Under the pieces are notes generated by a model that was given only the letters and a program-made list of their open reading frames with translations, had not been told where the DNA came from and searched no databases. From contig NZ_AZGA01000006.1 in assembly GCF_001436375.1 (NCBI RefSeq), positions 1-59,686 on the forward strand: a stretch of DNA of 59,686 bases, written 5' to 3'. The DNA is from Agrilactobacillus composti DSM 18527 = JCM 14202 (GTDB lineage: Bacteria; Bacillota; Bacilli; Lactobacillales; Lactobacillaceae). Both the position numbers and the translations under genes were made by a program. The first letter of the stretch is position 1. Each line of letters begins with the position of its first letter. Of the stretch, positions 40,024-48,781 are shown in pieces.

Positions 40024-40044
40024 AAAAAAGCCCAGTATCTGGGC
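40024..40044 (-). terminator. Terminator of the 40.4-44.0 kb ABC cluster
   Basis: GCCCAG (40030-40035) pairs with CTGGGC (40039-40044), and T residues follow on the minus strand (A6 at 40024-40029). It insulates pcrA from upstream transcription. Confidence 0.7.
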
Positions 40045-40173
40045 AACTTGGTACCCCAATGCTGAGCTAAATAGCTGTTGGCTTGAACAAACTAAAGGTT
40101 ATCAATTGATTGGCCCTGTTCCCTTTCAGTTCGTTGTCAATTTTGCTAAGCTGGATAACAAGGTGGTGGTAAC

Positions 40174-40323
40174 GTGTCCATACTTTACGTTGGCCTATAC
40201 GTCATAAGCATGGCCGTCTTGATTTTCAGAAAAACACTCATGACCAAATATAAACCGGTGCTGACCCTATATTTGGTATTAATCAATATATTTTTCATCT
40301 TGAAAATGACGCGATTTATATAA
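40174..40323 (+). CDS. Small membrane peptide, 49 codons
   Basis: GTG at 40174 opens a 49-codon frame ending in TAA. AAGGTGGTGG lies ten bases before it, one change from an ideal ribosome-binding site. The product (starts MSILYVGLYV, ends FFILKMTRFI) has two hydrophobic segments joined by a basic turn (RKTLMTKYKP). A strong plus-strand terminator begins 19 bases after the stop, although both large neighbours are on the minus strand, which supports a real transcript. It could be a small membrane toxin, immunity or accessory peptide; function is unknown. The whole gene-poor interval 40004-40403 holds this ORF and the two terminators. Confidence 0.55.
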   Translation: MSILYVGLYVISMAVLIFRKTLMTKYKPVLTLYLVLINIFFILKMTRFI

Positions 40324-40341
40324 TCCTTACTTTAACTCTGG

Positions 40342-40389
40342 AACAGTTAATCAACGCTGGCAACCAGGCACAGTGGATTAACTGTTTTT
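40342..40389 (+). terminator. Terminator of the small plus-strand ORF
   Basis: AACAGTTAATC (40342-40352) pairs perfectly with GATTAACTGTT (40376-40386), followed by T residues to 40389. No T tract exists on the other strand, so it works in the plus direction. Confidence 0.82.
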
Positions 40390-40403
40390 ATGCTGTTCAG
40401 TAT

Positions 40404-41093
40404 TTACTGAAAGGCCAGGAAATACCCCGATTTAGCTAAGAGCTTGGTGGTAAAACCTAATGCCACAACCACAGCTAAGAATAAGACACTGGCTACAATA
40501 GCTAATGCTAAGCCATTAAAATGAAAGCGCTGTAATACAAATATACCAAGCACCAGATAGCTAATTCCTAATGTAAGCATTTCCGTCACCGTGGCACCGA
40601 TTCGCTGGCTTAGGGCTTTAAAGGCTAACAAGCTACAGGCCTTTAGATACAGGCCCACCAGCAGTGTTCCTAGAAATATCAAGGTATTTCCAATGAAGTT
40701 ATACGGCATGGCCGCGATCAAAAAGCCATAGCTTAACCCAAAGGTGTACCCGTTTAAAGCCGCTCCCACCGTGGCTTCTTTAGTTAAAACAAAGGCCAGA
40801 TTTGAAAAGCGATACATATACGCAAATTTTTTATCCTGGGCTTTTTCTAAATTGGTATAGGCATTCGAAATACTGGACAGCGTGATCGCCATGCCAGCTA
40901 TCCCTAAATTCGTGGCAATTTGTAAACCTTGATTTGTGCGCATACCCCGGCCAAGCAGTAAACCCAACAAAAAGGCAACAATCAGGCCGCCGCCCACCAC
41001 CAAGAGTGCCAAGGAAACAGACCGGCCAATCACTTGATAATAGTGTATTTTCTGTTTGAAGTAGAAATAACTGGCAATATAAATCTTCTTCAT
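40404..41093 (-). CDS. Polytopic membrane protein of ABC cluster
   Basis: The 229-residue protein has about six helices and a basic N-terminus (KKIYIASYFYFKQK). No enzyme motif is seen. It lies 36 bases downstream of the ATPase gene with AGAGGA before the ATG, so it is probably a membrane subunit or accessory protein of the same exporter. I recognise no named family. Confidence 0.7.
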   Translation of the reverse strand: MKKIYIASYFYFKQKIHYYQVIGRSVSLALLVVGGGLIVAFLLGLLLGRGMRTNQGLQIATNLGIAGMAITLSSISNAYTNLEKAQDKKFAYMYRFSNLAFVLTKEATVGAALNGYTFGLSYGFLIAAMPYNFIGNTLIFLGTLLVGLYLKACSLLAFKALSQRIGATVTEMLTLGISYLVLGIFVLQRFHFNGLALAIVASVLFLAVVVALGFTTKLLAKSGYFLAFQ

Positions 41094-41128
41094 TTTTATC
41101 AGTCCTCTACTGGTGCGGCGGTCTGTGC

Positions 41129-41836
41129 CTAGTCCTTAGTGGTGTCCTGATTATTCGCGGCAAAATGTGCTTCATAGGTGGCCAGGTCCCAAGGATTTTC
41201 GGCCACATCCTGAATTTCTTGAATGGTCCCATCTGTCAAAAAAATCACATCCGTGGCGATTTTATCAATCAAAGCAAACACATGGGTGGAGATTAAAATC
41301 GCCGTATTCTGGGCCATGGCCGTTATCAATTGCTGCAACTTCAGGGTTTCATCCGGATCTTGCCCGGAAAAAGGTTCATCTAATAACAGTACCGCTGGCT
41401 GGTGCAAGGTAGCCACCACAAAACTCAGGCGCTGGCGCATACCGCCGGACAAAGTGGAAATCAAGGCATCTTTTTTGCCGTCAAGATTGACTGTGGCCAA
41501 GTAGTTCAAAATCTGGGTATCCGTCCGGGGCAATTCTCGAATATCGCGGATATATTGCAAGAACTCAAGAACGGTCAAATATTCGTAGAAAAATGGTTTG
41601 GTTTCCATATAACCAAAGTATTGATGGGCTATATCTCCCGTTACCGGTTGATCATTGAATCGCATGGTCCCACTGCTAGGCTGCAACATGGTCATCATCG
41701 CTTCCATTAGTGTCGTTTTCCCCGACCCATTCTTCCCTAGCAGCGCATAGATATGCCCGGATGCTAAGGTGAAAGTCACATTTTGAATCGCAGCTACACC
41801 GTCATAAAGCACTGTTAAATCATTGATCTGTAACAT
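41129..41836 (-). CDS. ABC transporter ATP-binding protein
   Basis: The protein is 235 residues from ATG 41836, which follows AAAGGTGG and overlaps the preceding gene by 17 bases. Walker A is in ALLGKNGSGKTTLMEAM, the signature is LSGGMRQRLSF, Walker B is VLLLDEPFSGQDP, and the switch His is in ISTHV. It is the only ATPase in a cluster of four membrane proteins, so it presumably powers all of them. The type resembles drug, lantibiotic or membrane-stress exporters. Confidence 0.9.
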   Translation of the reverse strand: MLQINDLTVLYDGVAAIQNVTFTLASGHIYALLGKNGSGKTTLMEAMMTMLQPSSGTMRFNDQPVTGDIAHQYFGYMETKPFFYEYLTVLEFLQYIRDIRELPRTDTQILNYLATVNLDGKKDALISTLSGGMRQRLSFVVATLHQPAVLLLDEPFSGQDPDETLKLQQLITAMAQNTAILISTHVFALIDKIATDVIFLTDGTIQEIQDVAENPWDLATYEAHFAANNQDTTKD

Positions 41837-42581
41837 GTTTTCGTCCACCTTTCTTTGGTTTGTGGGGAACATTGAGGTAGAGTTTCTTGGCTAAGATCAC
41901 TGGGCTGACTTTGATTAAGCCATAAGCCAAAACTAGTGCAATAACCCAAAAAAACAAACCCACGGTGATGCGTAAATATTGCTGCGGCAAAAAGGCCACA
42001 ACCATCGCAACTACTACAAATAATGAAGATGTCGATTCCAAATGGTAACTTTTCCGGGTTGGCATTTCGCTAAAATCAATCCAATAAAAATTAGGGAAGA
42101 CAATGGTTGAAAAAACCGTCATTACTGATAGCACACAAGTCAGGGGTACAATACAGATTACAAAATCTAATAATTGCGCGCCACCGTTAAAGATGGCGTA
42201 AGTGATGATCAGTACAACGGTCTCTGTAAACATTAAAATTGCCGCAATCAAGTATTTAACTAAAATCTTAGTTTTAATAAAATTGTGGATCTGCTGTTGA
42301 TGCAACATGATGGTGCCCTCGTTGTCAATTGCCACGCAAGTTATGATAAACTCACTGCTAAGGAACAAAAACATTGCAAAAAAGGCTACTTTGATATAGA
42401 AAAGTTGGACATCGCTACCATGAATCTGTTGGCGATTTAGCACAAAAGTATACCAATATGACACGAGGAAAGACCCGTAACCAAGTGCGACGATGCCGGC
42501 AAAGGTCCCAGGTTTATAACTGCCCCTTGAGTTCAGCACAATTTTGAGCTCTGTGGGTAAAATCCGCCATAATTTTGCCAT
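41820..42581 (-). CDS. ABC permease-like membrane protein, paralog B
   Basis: The 253-residue protein with about six helices starts MAKLWRILPTELKIVL and ends in a basic tail (KPKKGGRKH). It is clearly paralogous to the gene upstream: the LWRILPTE start, the AIDNEGTI stretch, FIKTKI, IVFPNF-W-I and MPTRKSY recur at matching places. The gene overlaps the ATPase start. The pair probably forms a heterodimeric membrane channel. Confidence 0.75.
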   Translation of the reverse strand: MAKLWRILPTELKIVLNSRGSYKPGTFAGIVALGYGSFLVSYWYTFVLNRQQIHGSDVQLFYIKVAFFAMFLFLSSEFIITCVAIDNEGTIMLHQQQIHNFIKTKILVKYLIAAILMFTETVVLIITYAIFNGGAQLLDFVICIVPLTCVLSVMTVFSTIVFPNFYWIDFSEMPTRKSYHLESTSSLFVVVAMVVAFLPQQYLRITVGLFFWVIALVLAYGLIKVSPVILAKKLYLNVPHKPKKGGRKHVTDQ

Positions 42582-42611
42582 ATCCGTCTCCCCCTTAGCA
42601 GGTATATCTAC

Positions 42612-43364
42612 TCAATCAGCAGCTTTCTTTTTCACTTTGGTTTGCACTTTGTTTAACAACACCTTATTGCCGACTATCGTGGGACTGACCTTCAGCAACA
42701 GAAAAGCTAGTAACAGCGCTAGACCTAAAAGCAGCAGGCTAACACTGATAAAACTGCGAAAGTTTTTTATCTGAGCTAACCCATAAGCGGCACTGACAAA
42801 AATAGACGAAACTGTAGCGGCTAGTGCATAGCTTTTTCGTGTGGGTATTTCCGTATTTTCAATCCAATCGAAGTTGGGAAAAACAATGGTGGCAAAGACA
42901 AACATGATTGATAATACAACAGATAGTGGCAATAAGCAGATACCAAATTTCAATAACCCTGCACCCCCATTTGTCAGCCCGAAGATAATTATCAATAATA
43001 GCGTATTGGCAAAGACAAAAAGTGTTGAGATTAAATACTTCAGCTGGATTTTCGTTTGAATAAAGTTACGAATAACTTGATTATGTTCGAATATGGCACC
43101 TTCATTGTCAATCGACACATAGGACATCACCGCTTCACCAATGAATAGCAGATACATTGCGAAAAAGAGTACTTTGACGTTGAATATTTGTTGGGAATTC
43201 AAATGTAAGTCTTGTAAATTAGCCACAAAGACATACCAATACAAAGCCAAAAAAGCGCCATAAGCCAGCGCCAATAGGGCCGCAAACGTCCCTGGTAAAA
43301 AGCCGCCACCAGAGCGCATCATAATTTTTATTTCTGTGGGTAAAATCCGCCATAGTCTTGCCAC
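42612..43364 (-). CDS. ABC permease-like membrane protein, paralog A
   Basis: The start is GTG at 43364, preceded by GGAGG at six bases; the upstream ATG lacks support. The 250-residue product (ARLWRILPTEIKIMM) has about six helices and shares SIDNEGAI, FIQTKI, IVFPNFDWI and IPTRKSY with paralog B. The C-terminus is lysine-rich. A tandem duplication followed by divergence is the simplest origin. Confidence 0.75.
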   Translation of the reverse strand: MARLWRILPTEIKIMMRSGGGFLPGTFAALLALAYGAFLALYWYVFVANLQDLHLNSQQIFNVKVLFFAMYLLFIGEAVMSYVSIDNEGAIFEHNQVIRNFIQTKIQLKYLISTLFVFANTLLLIIIFGLTNGGAGLLKFGICLLPLSVVLSIMFVFATIVFPNFDWIENTEIPTRKSYALAATVSSIFVSAAYGLAQIKNFRSFISVSLLLLGLALLLAFLLLKVSPTIVGNKVLLNKVQTKVKKKAAD

Positions 43365-43441
43365 GATCCACCTCCAGCCATCAGCCCTTAGATGGGGTTG
43401 ACCGGTGTCCAATCACTATCATATCCCTCAATTTGCTGCAG

Positions 43442-44008
43442 TTACGCTCTGAAAACGACTTTAAAAGCTATCGAAATAATAAGATAAAAGCTGATATTTG
43501 CCAGGGCAAAGCGGCGTACTTTGGCCTGCCCCTGGGCTGAATACAACTTGGTTACTTGCTGGGTTAAAAAGCCGATATAAACAATGGTATCTAAACTCAA
43601 TACACTCAATATGGCCACTTGCCAAGGCCCACTGACAAAACCGGCCAAGGAGAAGGAAATAACGCGGCCAAATGCGAATAGCATGCCTAATTTAATGCCA
43701 TTTAGCAGAACTACCAGCCAATAGACTTGAATCGCCCGGCTAAAGATTGGGCTAAAATAGGCTGTTTGGAAAAAGAACAGGGCCAATAGCCAAGTGATCC
43801 CCGCAGTGATCACTATCGTCCCTAGAGGCAGCAACAACCCGATGCTGAGGGTTATGCTGTTAAAAAGAACTTGATGGTCGGTCACATACGTTAGTTGGGC
43901 CGAAGTCAGGGCACTAGTGGTTAACAAGCGCTGGTTCGTTGCTAAGGCAAAGGCCAGTAACGCGCTGATACAACAGATAAATCCTAAATTCAGCTTGTAA
44001 TTTTTCAT
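43442..44008 (-). CDS. Small polytopic membrane protein heading ABC cluster
   Basis: The protein is 188 residues from the ATG after GGGTGG, with about five helices (starting KNYKLNLGFICCISALLAF). I recognise no family with confidence; the layout is vaguely like Yip1-type proteins. It is the first gene of the five-gene cluster. A minus-strand TATAAT at 44055-44060 may be its -10 box, though the -35 region is weak. Confidence 0.65.
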   Translation of the reverse strand: MKNYKLNLGFICCISALLAFALATNQRLLTTSALTSAQLTYVTDHQVLFNSITLSIGLLLPLGTIVITAGITWLLALFFFQTAYFSPIFSRAIQVYWLVVLLNGIKLGMLFAFGRVISFSLAGFVSGPWQVAILSVLSLDTIVYIGFLTQQVTKLYSAQGQAKVRRFALANISFYLIISIAFKVVFRA

Positions 44009-44146
44009 AAAACCACCCACTTGACTGAAAAATTGAGTAATTTCTGATACATTTATTATACAGCCTGGCTTAAAAATGATAAATCAATAACACTCTACTA
44101 ATATAAGTATTGGTAATATCTAACCATTTTGAAAGGTGGCCATTAA

Positions 44147-44488
44147 ATGTCTGATAAAAACTACATCGCCCTAACTTTGCAGAACCATTTAACCATCCGC
44201 CACATCGATCCCGCTCGAATTCGCACTGAATTGCGCTCAGATCTTTTCGTGATCAGTTTGACCCACTTGCCCAAAGATACCCCAGGATTAAGTTTTGAAG
44301 AGGTGCAAATCCTAGACTGTGTCTATAACACCATTGGCATGTTCGGGGTCCAATTTACCCAGCAATTGATTTTGTACGATACCATTTCAAATCATATTGA
44401 TGAAATTCAGATTCAACTGAAACTACCCGCCTACCAGCTGGTTAATCAAGGCTTAGCTAAGTTTTTCAATGCTGGCCCAACGCCTTGA
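44147..44488 (+). CDS. Hypothetical protein, 113 residues
   Basis: This is a soluble acidic protein of 113 residues starting MSDKNYIALTLQNHL. No motif is recognised. GAAAGGTGG precedes the ATG and a strong terminator follows, so it is a real single-gene unit. It is divergent from the ABC cluster. Confidence 0.7.
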   Translation: MSDKNYIALTLQNHLTIRHIDPARIRTELRSDLFVISLTHLPKDTPGLSFEEVQILDCVYNTIGMFGVQFTQQLILYDTISNHIDEIQIQLKLPAYQLVNQGLAKFFNAGPTP

Positions 44489-44500
44489 ATGCCGACCACC

Positions 44501-44558
44501 AAAAAAAAGACCGCACCTGTCGCCCTGCCAAAAACGGCGGGGTATCAGTTGCGGTCTT
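44501..44558. terminator. Bidirectional terminator
   Basis: AAGACCGCA (44507-44515) pairs with TGCGGTCTT (44550-44558). An A8 run and a T-rich tail flank it, serving the hypothetical gene and the convergent transporter gene. Confidence 0.82.
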
Positions 44559-44570
44559 ATTTTAATGTCT

Positions 44571-45827
44571 TTATTTAAACAACCCGATAAAGGTTTCCAA
44601 ACTGGCAAAGGCCATGAAGGCTACTACCAACCAACCGGTGTAAATCAAAATTTTGGGATGTTTGTAATCACCGATGATTTTTTTATTCCGGGCGGCCAGC
44701 AATAGGATCGCCAAGGCGATTGGTAAAATGAAACCATTTAAGGCCCCCACAAAGACTAATACCTTGGCGGGACTGCCGATGAAATAAAAGATGGCCGTGG
44801 ACACTACGATGAAACCAATGACCAACCAGCGCCGATATTTTTCATAATTATGCTGTTGTTTGGTGCTGACGGCATAATCCAAAAATGACGTGGAGGTGAA
44901 GGTCGACCCCAGCGTGGAGGTCATCCCCGCGGCAAACAGCAATAGGCCGAAGAACTTATAGCCAAAATTACCCGCCGCAAATTGAAAAATCGAAGCCGCT
45001 GGGTTGGCTGGGTCTAACTTGTGGCCTAAAACTACCACAGACAGGCCCGCTAAGAATAGCAACACCCGAATTACGGAGGCGATGCCGATACCGGTCAAAG
45101 CCCCTTCATTCACGTACTTGATATTTTCTTTCCCCTTCAAGCCACCTTCAATTAAGCGATGGCCCCCGGCAAAGGAAATGTATCCGCCTACGGTGCCTCC
45201 AACAATGGTGACAATGGCGTAGAAATTAATGGACGTGGGCATGAAAGTGTGGGTGATGGCGGATTGATAAGGGACAGCCATGACGGACATGATGTACACC
45301 AAAATCGCGACTTTCACCACCGCCAAAACTTGCACGGTGCGATCCATGACGGTCAGGGCGTTTTTCACCACGAACACGGCGATGGCTAAGCAGGCGGCGA
45401 TAACCGCCCCGTTTTCAGGGCTGATGCCAAATAACACGTTTAAACCTAAGCCGGCACCACCCACGTTCCCAATGTTAAAGAATAAGCCCCCGACGGCCAC
45501 TAAAAAGGACAGCACGTAGCCTAAACCAGGGAAAATATCATTGGCGATGACTTGGGCCCGCTTACCGCTGACCACGATGATGCGCCAAATGTTCATCTGG
45601 ACCACAATATCCACGATGATACAGATCAAAATGGCGAAGCCAAAGTTCGCCCCCATTTGGCCGGTAAACATGGCCGTTTGGGTCAAAAATCCCGGGCCCA
45701 CAGCCGCCATGGCCATTAGAAAAGCGGCACCCATGGCAATACTGCGGGCAGAATGTTTCTTAGCAGCGGCCTTGGCATCGGTCTCTAAACCCGTTGGTTG
45801 GGTTAAATCTTTACTTTCTTTTGCCAT
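44571..45827 (-). CDS. NRAMP-like transporter (YcsG type) of pxp operon
   Basis: The 418-residue polytopic protein has the NRAMP-type first helix region MAAVGPGFLTQTAMFTG, where metal transporters have a DPGN motif. That motif is not kept, so metal transport is doubtful. GGTVGGYISFAGGHRLIEGG is another conserved tract. The relative YcsG lies with ycsF, ycsI and kip genes in Bacillus, and here too it follows pxpA, so uptake of 5-oxoproline or a related organic substrate is likelier than Mn. AAGGAGG precedes the ATG. Last gene of the operon. Confidence 0.8.
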   Translation of the reverse strand: MAKESKDLTQPTGLETDAKAAAKKHSARSIAMGAAFLMAMAAVGPGFLTQTAMFTGQMGANFGFAILICIIVDIVVQMNIWRIIVVSGKRAQVIANDIFPGLGYVLSFLVAVGGLFFNIGNVGGAGLGLNVLFGISPENGAVIAACLAIAVFVVKNALTVMDRTVQVLAVVKVAILVYIMSVMAVPYQSAITHTFMPTSINFYAIVTIVGGTVGGYISFAGGHRLIEGGLKGKENIKYVNEGALTGIGIASVIRVLLFLAGLSVVVLGHKLDPANPAASIFQFAAGNFGYKFFGLLLFAAGMTSTLGSTFTSTSFLDYAVSTKQQHNYEKYRRWLVIGFIVVSTAIFYFIGSPAKVLVFVGALNGFILPIALAILLLAARNKKIIGDYKHPKILIYTGWLVVAFMAFASLETFIGLFK

Positions 45828-45860
45828 TCAAAACGGCCTCCTTGTCTATGCTGTGTCAAT

Positions 45861-46613
45861 TTAAAATGCCTTTAAGCCCACGTGGTCGGTTTGTAGCTCC
45901 TGTACCAGCCGAGCCACGATGGCTAAGGCGGCTTGATTGTCCCCATGGACACACACCGTATCGGTGGTCAAGGCCACCGTTGAGCCATCAATGGCGGTGA
46001 CCGCTTGATTTTGAATCATGGCCACGGTGCGTTTGGCAATCACTTCGGGGTCAGTGATCACGGCGTTGGCTTGGCTTCTAGGCACTAGAGAGCCATCGGC
46101 TAAGTAATTCCGGTCCCCAAAGACTTCTTGGGCATAGGGCAAGCCCACTTCTTTGGCCGCCACAATCAGTTGGCTGTGGGCCAGGCCATAAATAGGAATG
46201 GTGGGATCCACCACTTGAATCCCCCGACAAATGGCCAGGGCTAGGTCATGATCCTTGGCCGCGGCGTTATACAAAGCCCCATGGGGTTTCACATGGTGCA
46301 GGTGATGACCGGCCCCTAAAAAGGCTTGTAAGGCCCCCACTTGATAGGTAATCATGTGTTGCACTTCTGCTGGGGGCAAGGCCATGTAGCGCCGGCCAAA
46401 ATCCTGCAGGTCGTGGTAGCCAGGATGGGCCCCCACGGCTACCCCAGCAGCGTTAGCTTCCGCCACGGTTTTAGCCATGACATCGGGATCCCCGGCATGA
46501 AAGCCACAAGCTACATTCACCGAGGTCACTAATTTAATAATTTCCGCATCTTTGCCTAAGGTATAACGGCCGTAGCTTTCCCCTAGATCAGAATTTAAAT
46601 CAATCGTCGTCAC
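45861..46613 (-). CDS. pxpA: 5-oxoprolinase subunit A (LamB/YcsF family)
   Basis: The 250-residue protein has the signature IDLNSDLGESYGRY at the N-terminus, VNVACGFHAGDP and VKPHGALYN, the metal and substrate residues of the LamB/YcsF barrel. PxpA with PxpB and PxpC opens 5-oxoproline to glutamate using ATP. The start is GTG with GGAGG at seven bases. All three subunits are present in this operon. Confidence 0.95.
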   Translation of the reverse strand: MTTIDLNSDLGESYGRYTLGKDAEIIKLVTSVNVACGFHAGDPDVMAKTVAEANAAGVAVGAHPGYHDLQDFGRRYMALPPAEVQHMITYQVGALQAFLGAGHHLHHVKPHGALYNAAAKDHDLALAICRGIQVVDPTIPIYGLAHSQLIVAAKEVGLPYAQEVFGDRNYLADGSLVPRSQANAVITDPEVIAKRTVAMIQNQAVTAIDGSTVALTTDTVCVHGDNQAALAIVARLVQELQTDHVGLKAF

Positions 46614-46637
46614 ATTAATTCCTCCGTTCTAAGCCTG

Positions 46638-47432
46638 TTACGAATACTTCAAAGTGGCGTTTAATACGTCGGTCACCAACATATGCCCTGGGGCATGGGT
46701 GATGACAAAGTCGGGTTTGACCTGCATGATGGCGTTTTGCGGGGTCACCCCACAAGGCCAAAACACCGGCACTTCCCCAGGTTTGATGGTCACCGCATCC
46801 CCATAATCTGGGTGAGCTAGGTCAGTGATGCCAATGGTGGCTGGTTGACCAATTTGAATGGGGGCCCCGTGAACTTTAGGCATGGCTGCAGTGACTTGGA
46901 CGGCTTTAGGCACATCTTGTTGGGCAATGGGCCGCATACTGACCACCATATGGCCCTGGAATTTCCCCGCGGGCACCAGGGGAATATTGGTATTGTACAT
47001 AGGGACGTTCACCTTTTCGGTGATATTGCGCACCTCAATGCCCGCGGCCAGGAGTTCGGCTTCAAAGGAAAAACTGCAGCCAATGATGAAGCTGACGAAA
47101 TCTGCTTGCCACACATCCGCCACACTGGTGACTTCTTTTGTCATTTTTCCGTGGCGATAAAGGCGATACTTGGGAAAATCATTAGCCAGATCCACATCCT
47201 GGGCGAATTGGTGCAGGGTGCGGCTGCCCACATCGCTGATCTCTAACACCGGACAGGGTCTAGGGTTGCGCTGGGTAAACAGCAAAAAATCATAAGCCAA
47301 ATCCCGGGGCAAAATCACCAAGTTTGCCTGGGTATAACCCGCTGCCAAACCACTGGTGGGCTGGGTAAATTTCCCCTGGCGAATCAAATGCCGCAAAGCC
47401 ACCGGACTTAAACTAGCAACATCTACAGTCAT
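46638..47432 (-). CDS. YcsI-type putative hydro-lyase (DUF1445 family)
   Basis: The protein is 264 residues from ATG 47432, preceded by AAAGGA. Conserved DUF1445 stretches are GYTQANLVILP, FIIGCSFSFEAELL, NIPLVPAG and EVPVFWPCGVTPQNAIM. Relatives include D-glutamate cyclase, which forms 5-oxo-D-proline, and this matches the neighbouring 5-oxoprolinase genes. It lies between accC and pxpA, as ycsI lies near ycsF in Bacillus. Confidence 0.88.
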   Translation of the reverse strand: MTVDVASLSPVALRHLIRQGKFTQPTSGLAAGYTQANLVILPRDLAYDFLLFTQRNPRPCPVLEISDVGSRTLHQFAQDVDLANDFPKYRLYRHGKMTKEVTSVADVWQADFVSFIIGCSFSFEAELLAAGIEVRNITEKVNVPMYNTNIPLVPAGKFQGHMVVSMRPIAQQDVPKAVQVTAAMPKVHGAPIQIGQPATIGITDLAHPDYGDAVTIKPGEVPVFWPCGVTPQNAIMQVKPDFVITHAPGHMLVTDVLNATLKYS

Positions 47433-47446
47433 AACGCATCTTCCTT

Positions 47447-48781
47447 TCAAGCAGTGGGCGCCGGTTCAACCAAGTGATCCACCCAGTTGATATCGGTGGT
47501 GTTGTCTAAGAATTTAGATTCTTGTAATAATTGCATTAAAAAGTCTAAGTTAGTGCTGATACCCGCGATGACCGTCTCGTCAATGGCGCTTTGCATCTGG
47601 CGAATCACCGTCGGCCGATCCGGGCCGTAAGCGATGATTTTGGCAATCATGGCATCATAATAAGGGGGTACTTGATAACCCTGATAAAGGGCCGTATCCG
47701 TGCGAATCCCATGGCCATCGGGTAAATGTAAGGCCGTGATGGTGCCGGCGGTGTTGGCCGTGATCCGGCACTCTAAGGCAAAATTAGCCGGGGCTTGGGG
47801 GGTGGTCAACGTCAAGGGCTTGCCCTGGGCAATTTTCAGCTGGGCGGCCACTAAATCCGTGTGGCTGGTCAATTCGGTGACGGGGTGTTCTACTTGAATC
47901 CGGGTATTCATTTCCATGAAGTAAAACTGATTTGGCCCGTCGTACAAAAACTCCACCGTCCCCGCGCCTTCGTAGTGAATGCTGGCAGCGGCTTGAACGG
48001 CAACGCGGTGCATTTTAGCCCGGGTGGGTTCATCCACGATCACTGCTGGGGCTTCTTCTAACACCTTTTGATGATGGTGTTGAATGGTGCAATCCCGATC
48101 GCCCACGGCGATAGTGTGGCCAGCTTGATCCGCTAAAATTTGAACTTCAATGTGTCTAGGATGAGTCAAATATTTTTCCAAATACATATGCCCATCCCCA
48201 AAGGCATTTTGGGCTTCACCTTGGGCTAAGTTAAAGGCCTCCGGGAAGTCAGCGGCGTTGGTGATGACCCGCATCCCCTTGCCGCCACCGCCGGCACTGG
48301 CTTTGAGCATGACGGGATAGCCAATGCGGTCGGCCCAAGTTTGCCCCACAGCCACCGCCGTAAAATCCCCGTCACTGCCTGGGGCCACGGGGACCCCAGC
48401 GGCGACCATGGTGGCCCGGGCTTGGGCCTTTTCTCCCATGAGGGCAATGACTTTGGCACTGGGGCCAATGAATTTCAACTGGTTGGCTTCACAAAGCTTG
48501 GCAAAGCTGGCATTCTCCGATAAAAAACCATAGCCAGGGTGCACAGCATCACAATGGGTGCCTAAAGCGGCCGCCACGATATTGCGTTGATTCAAATAAC
48601 TGGCCTCGGGACTGGCACTGCCAATGCAAACGGCCTCATCGGCTAAGCCCACATGCAAAGCAAATTTATCAGCCGTGGCGTACACGGCCACGGTTTTTAA
48701 ATGTAACAGGCGACAGGCCCGAATAATCCGCAGGGCAATTTCACCCCGATTGGCAATTAATACTTTTTTCACCAATGTCAT
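47447..48781 (-). CDS. accC: Biotin carboxylase (AccC-like)
   Basis: The 444-residue protein begins KKVLIANRGEIALRIIRACR. The ATP-grasp loop MLKASAGGGGKGMRV and VEFLYDGPNQFYFMEMNTRIQVEHPVTE are typical of AccC. It carboxylates biotin on a carrier protein. The ATG overlaps the pxpC stop as ATGA, but GTG at 48772 has better ribosome-site spacing. It sits inside the pxp operon without a biotin carboxyl carrier gene, which is usually beside it, so its partner must be elsewhere or its role differs. Confidence 0.92.
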   Translation of the reverse strand: MTLVKKVLIANRGEIALRIIRACRLLHLKTVAVYATADKFALHVGLADEAVCIGSASPEASYLNQRNIVAAALGTHCDAVHPGYGFLSENASFAKLCEANQLKFIGPSAKVIALMGEKAQARATMVAAGVPVAPGSDGDFTAVAVGQTWADRIGYPVMLKASAGGGGKGMRVITNAADFPEAFNLAQGEAQNAFGDGHMYLEKYLTHPRHIEVQILADQAGHTIAVGDRDCTIQHHHQKVLEEAPAVIVDEPTRAKMHRVAVQAAASIHYEGAGTVEFLYDGPNQFYFMEMNTRIQVEHPVTELTSHTDLVAAQLKIAQGKPLTLTTPQAPANFALECRITANTAGTITALHLPDGHGIRTDTALYQGYQVPPYYDAMIAKIIAYGPDRPTVIRQMQSAIDETVIAGISTNLDFLMQLLQESKFLDNTTDINWVDHLVEPAPTA

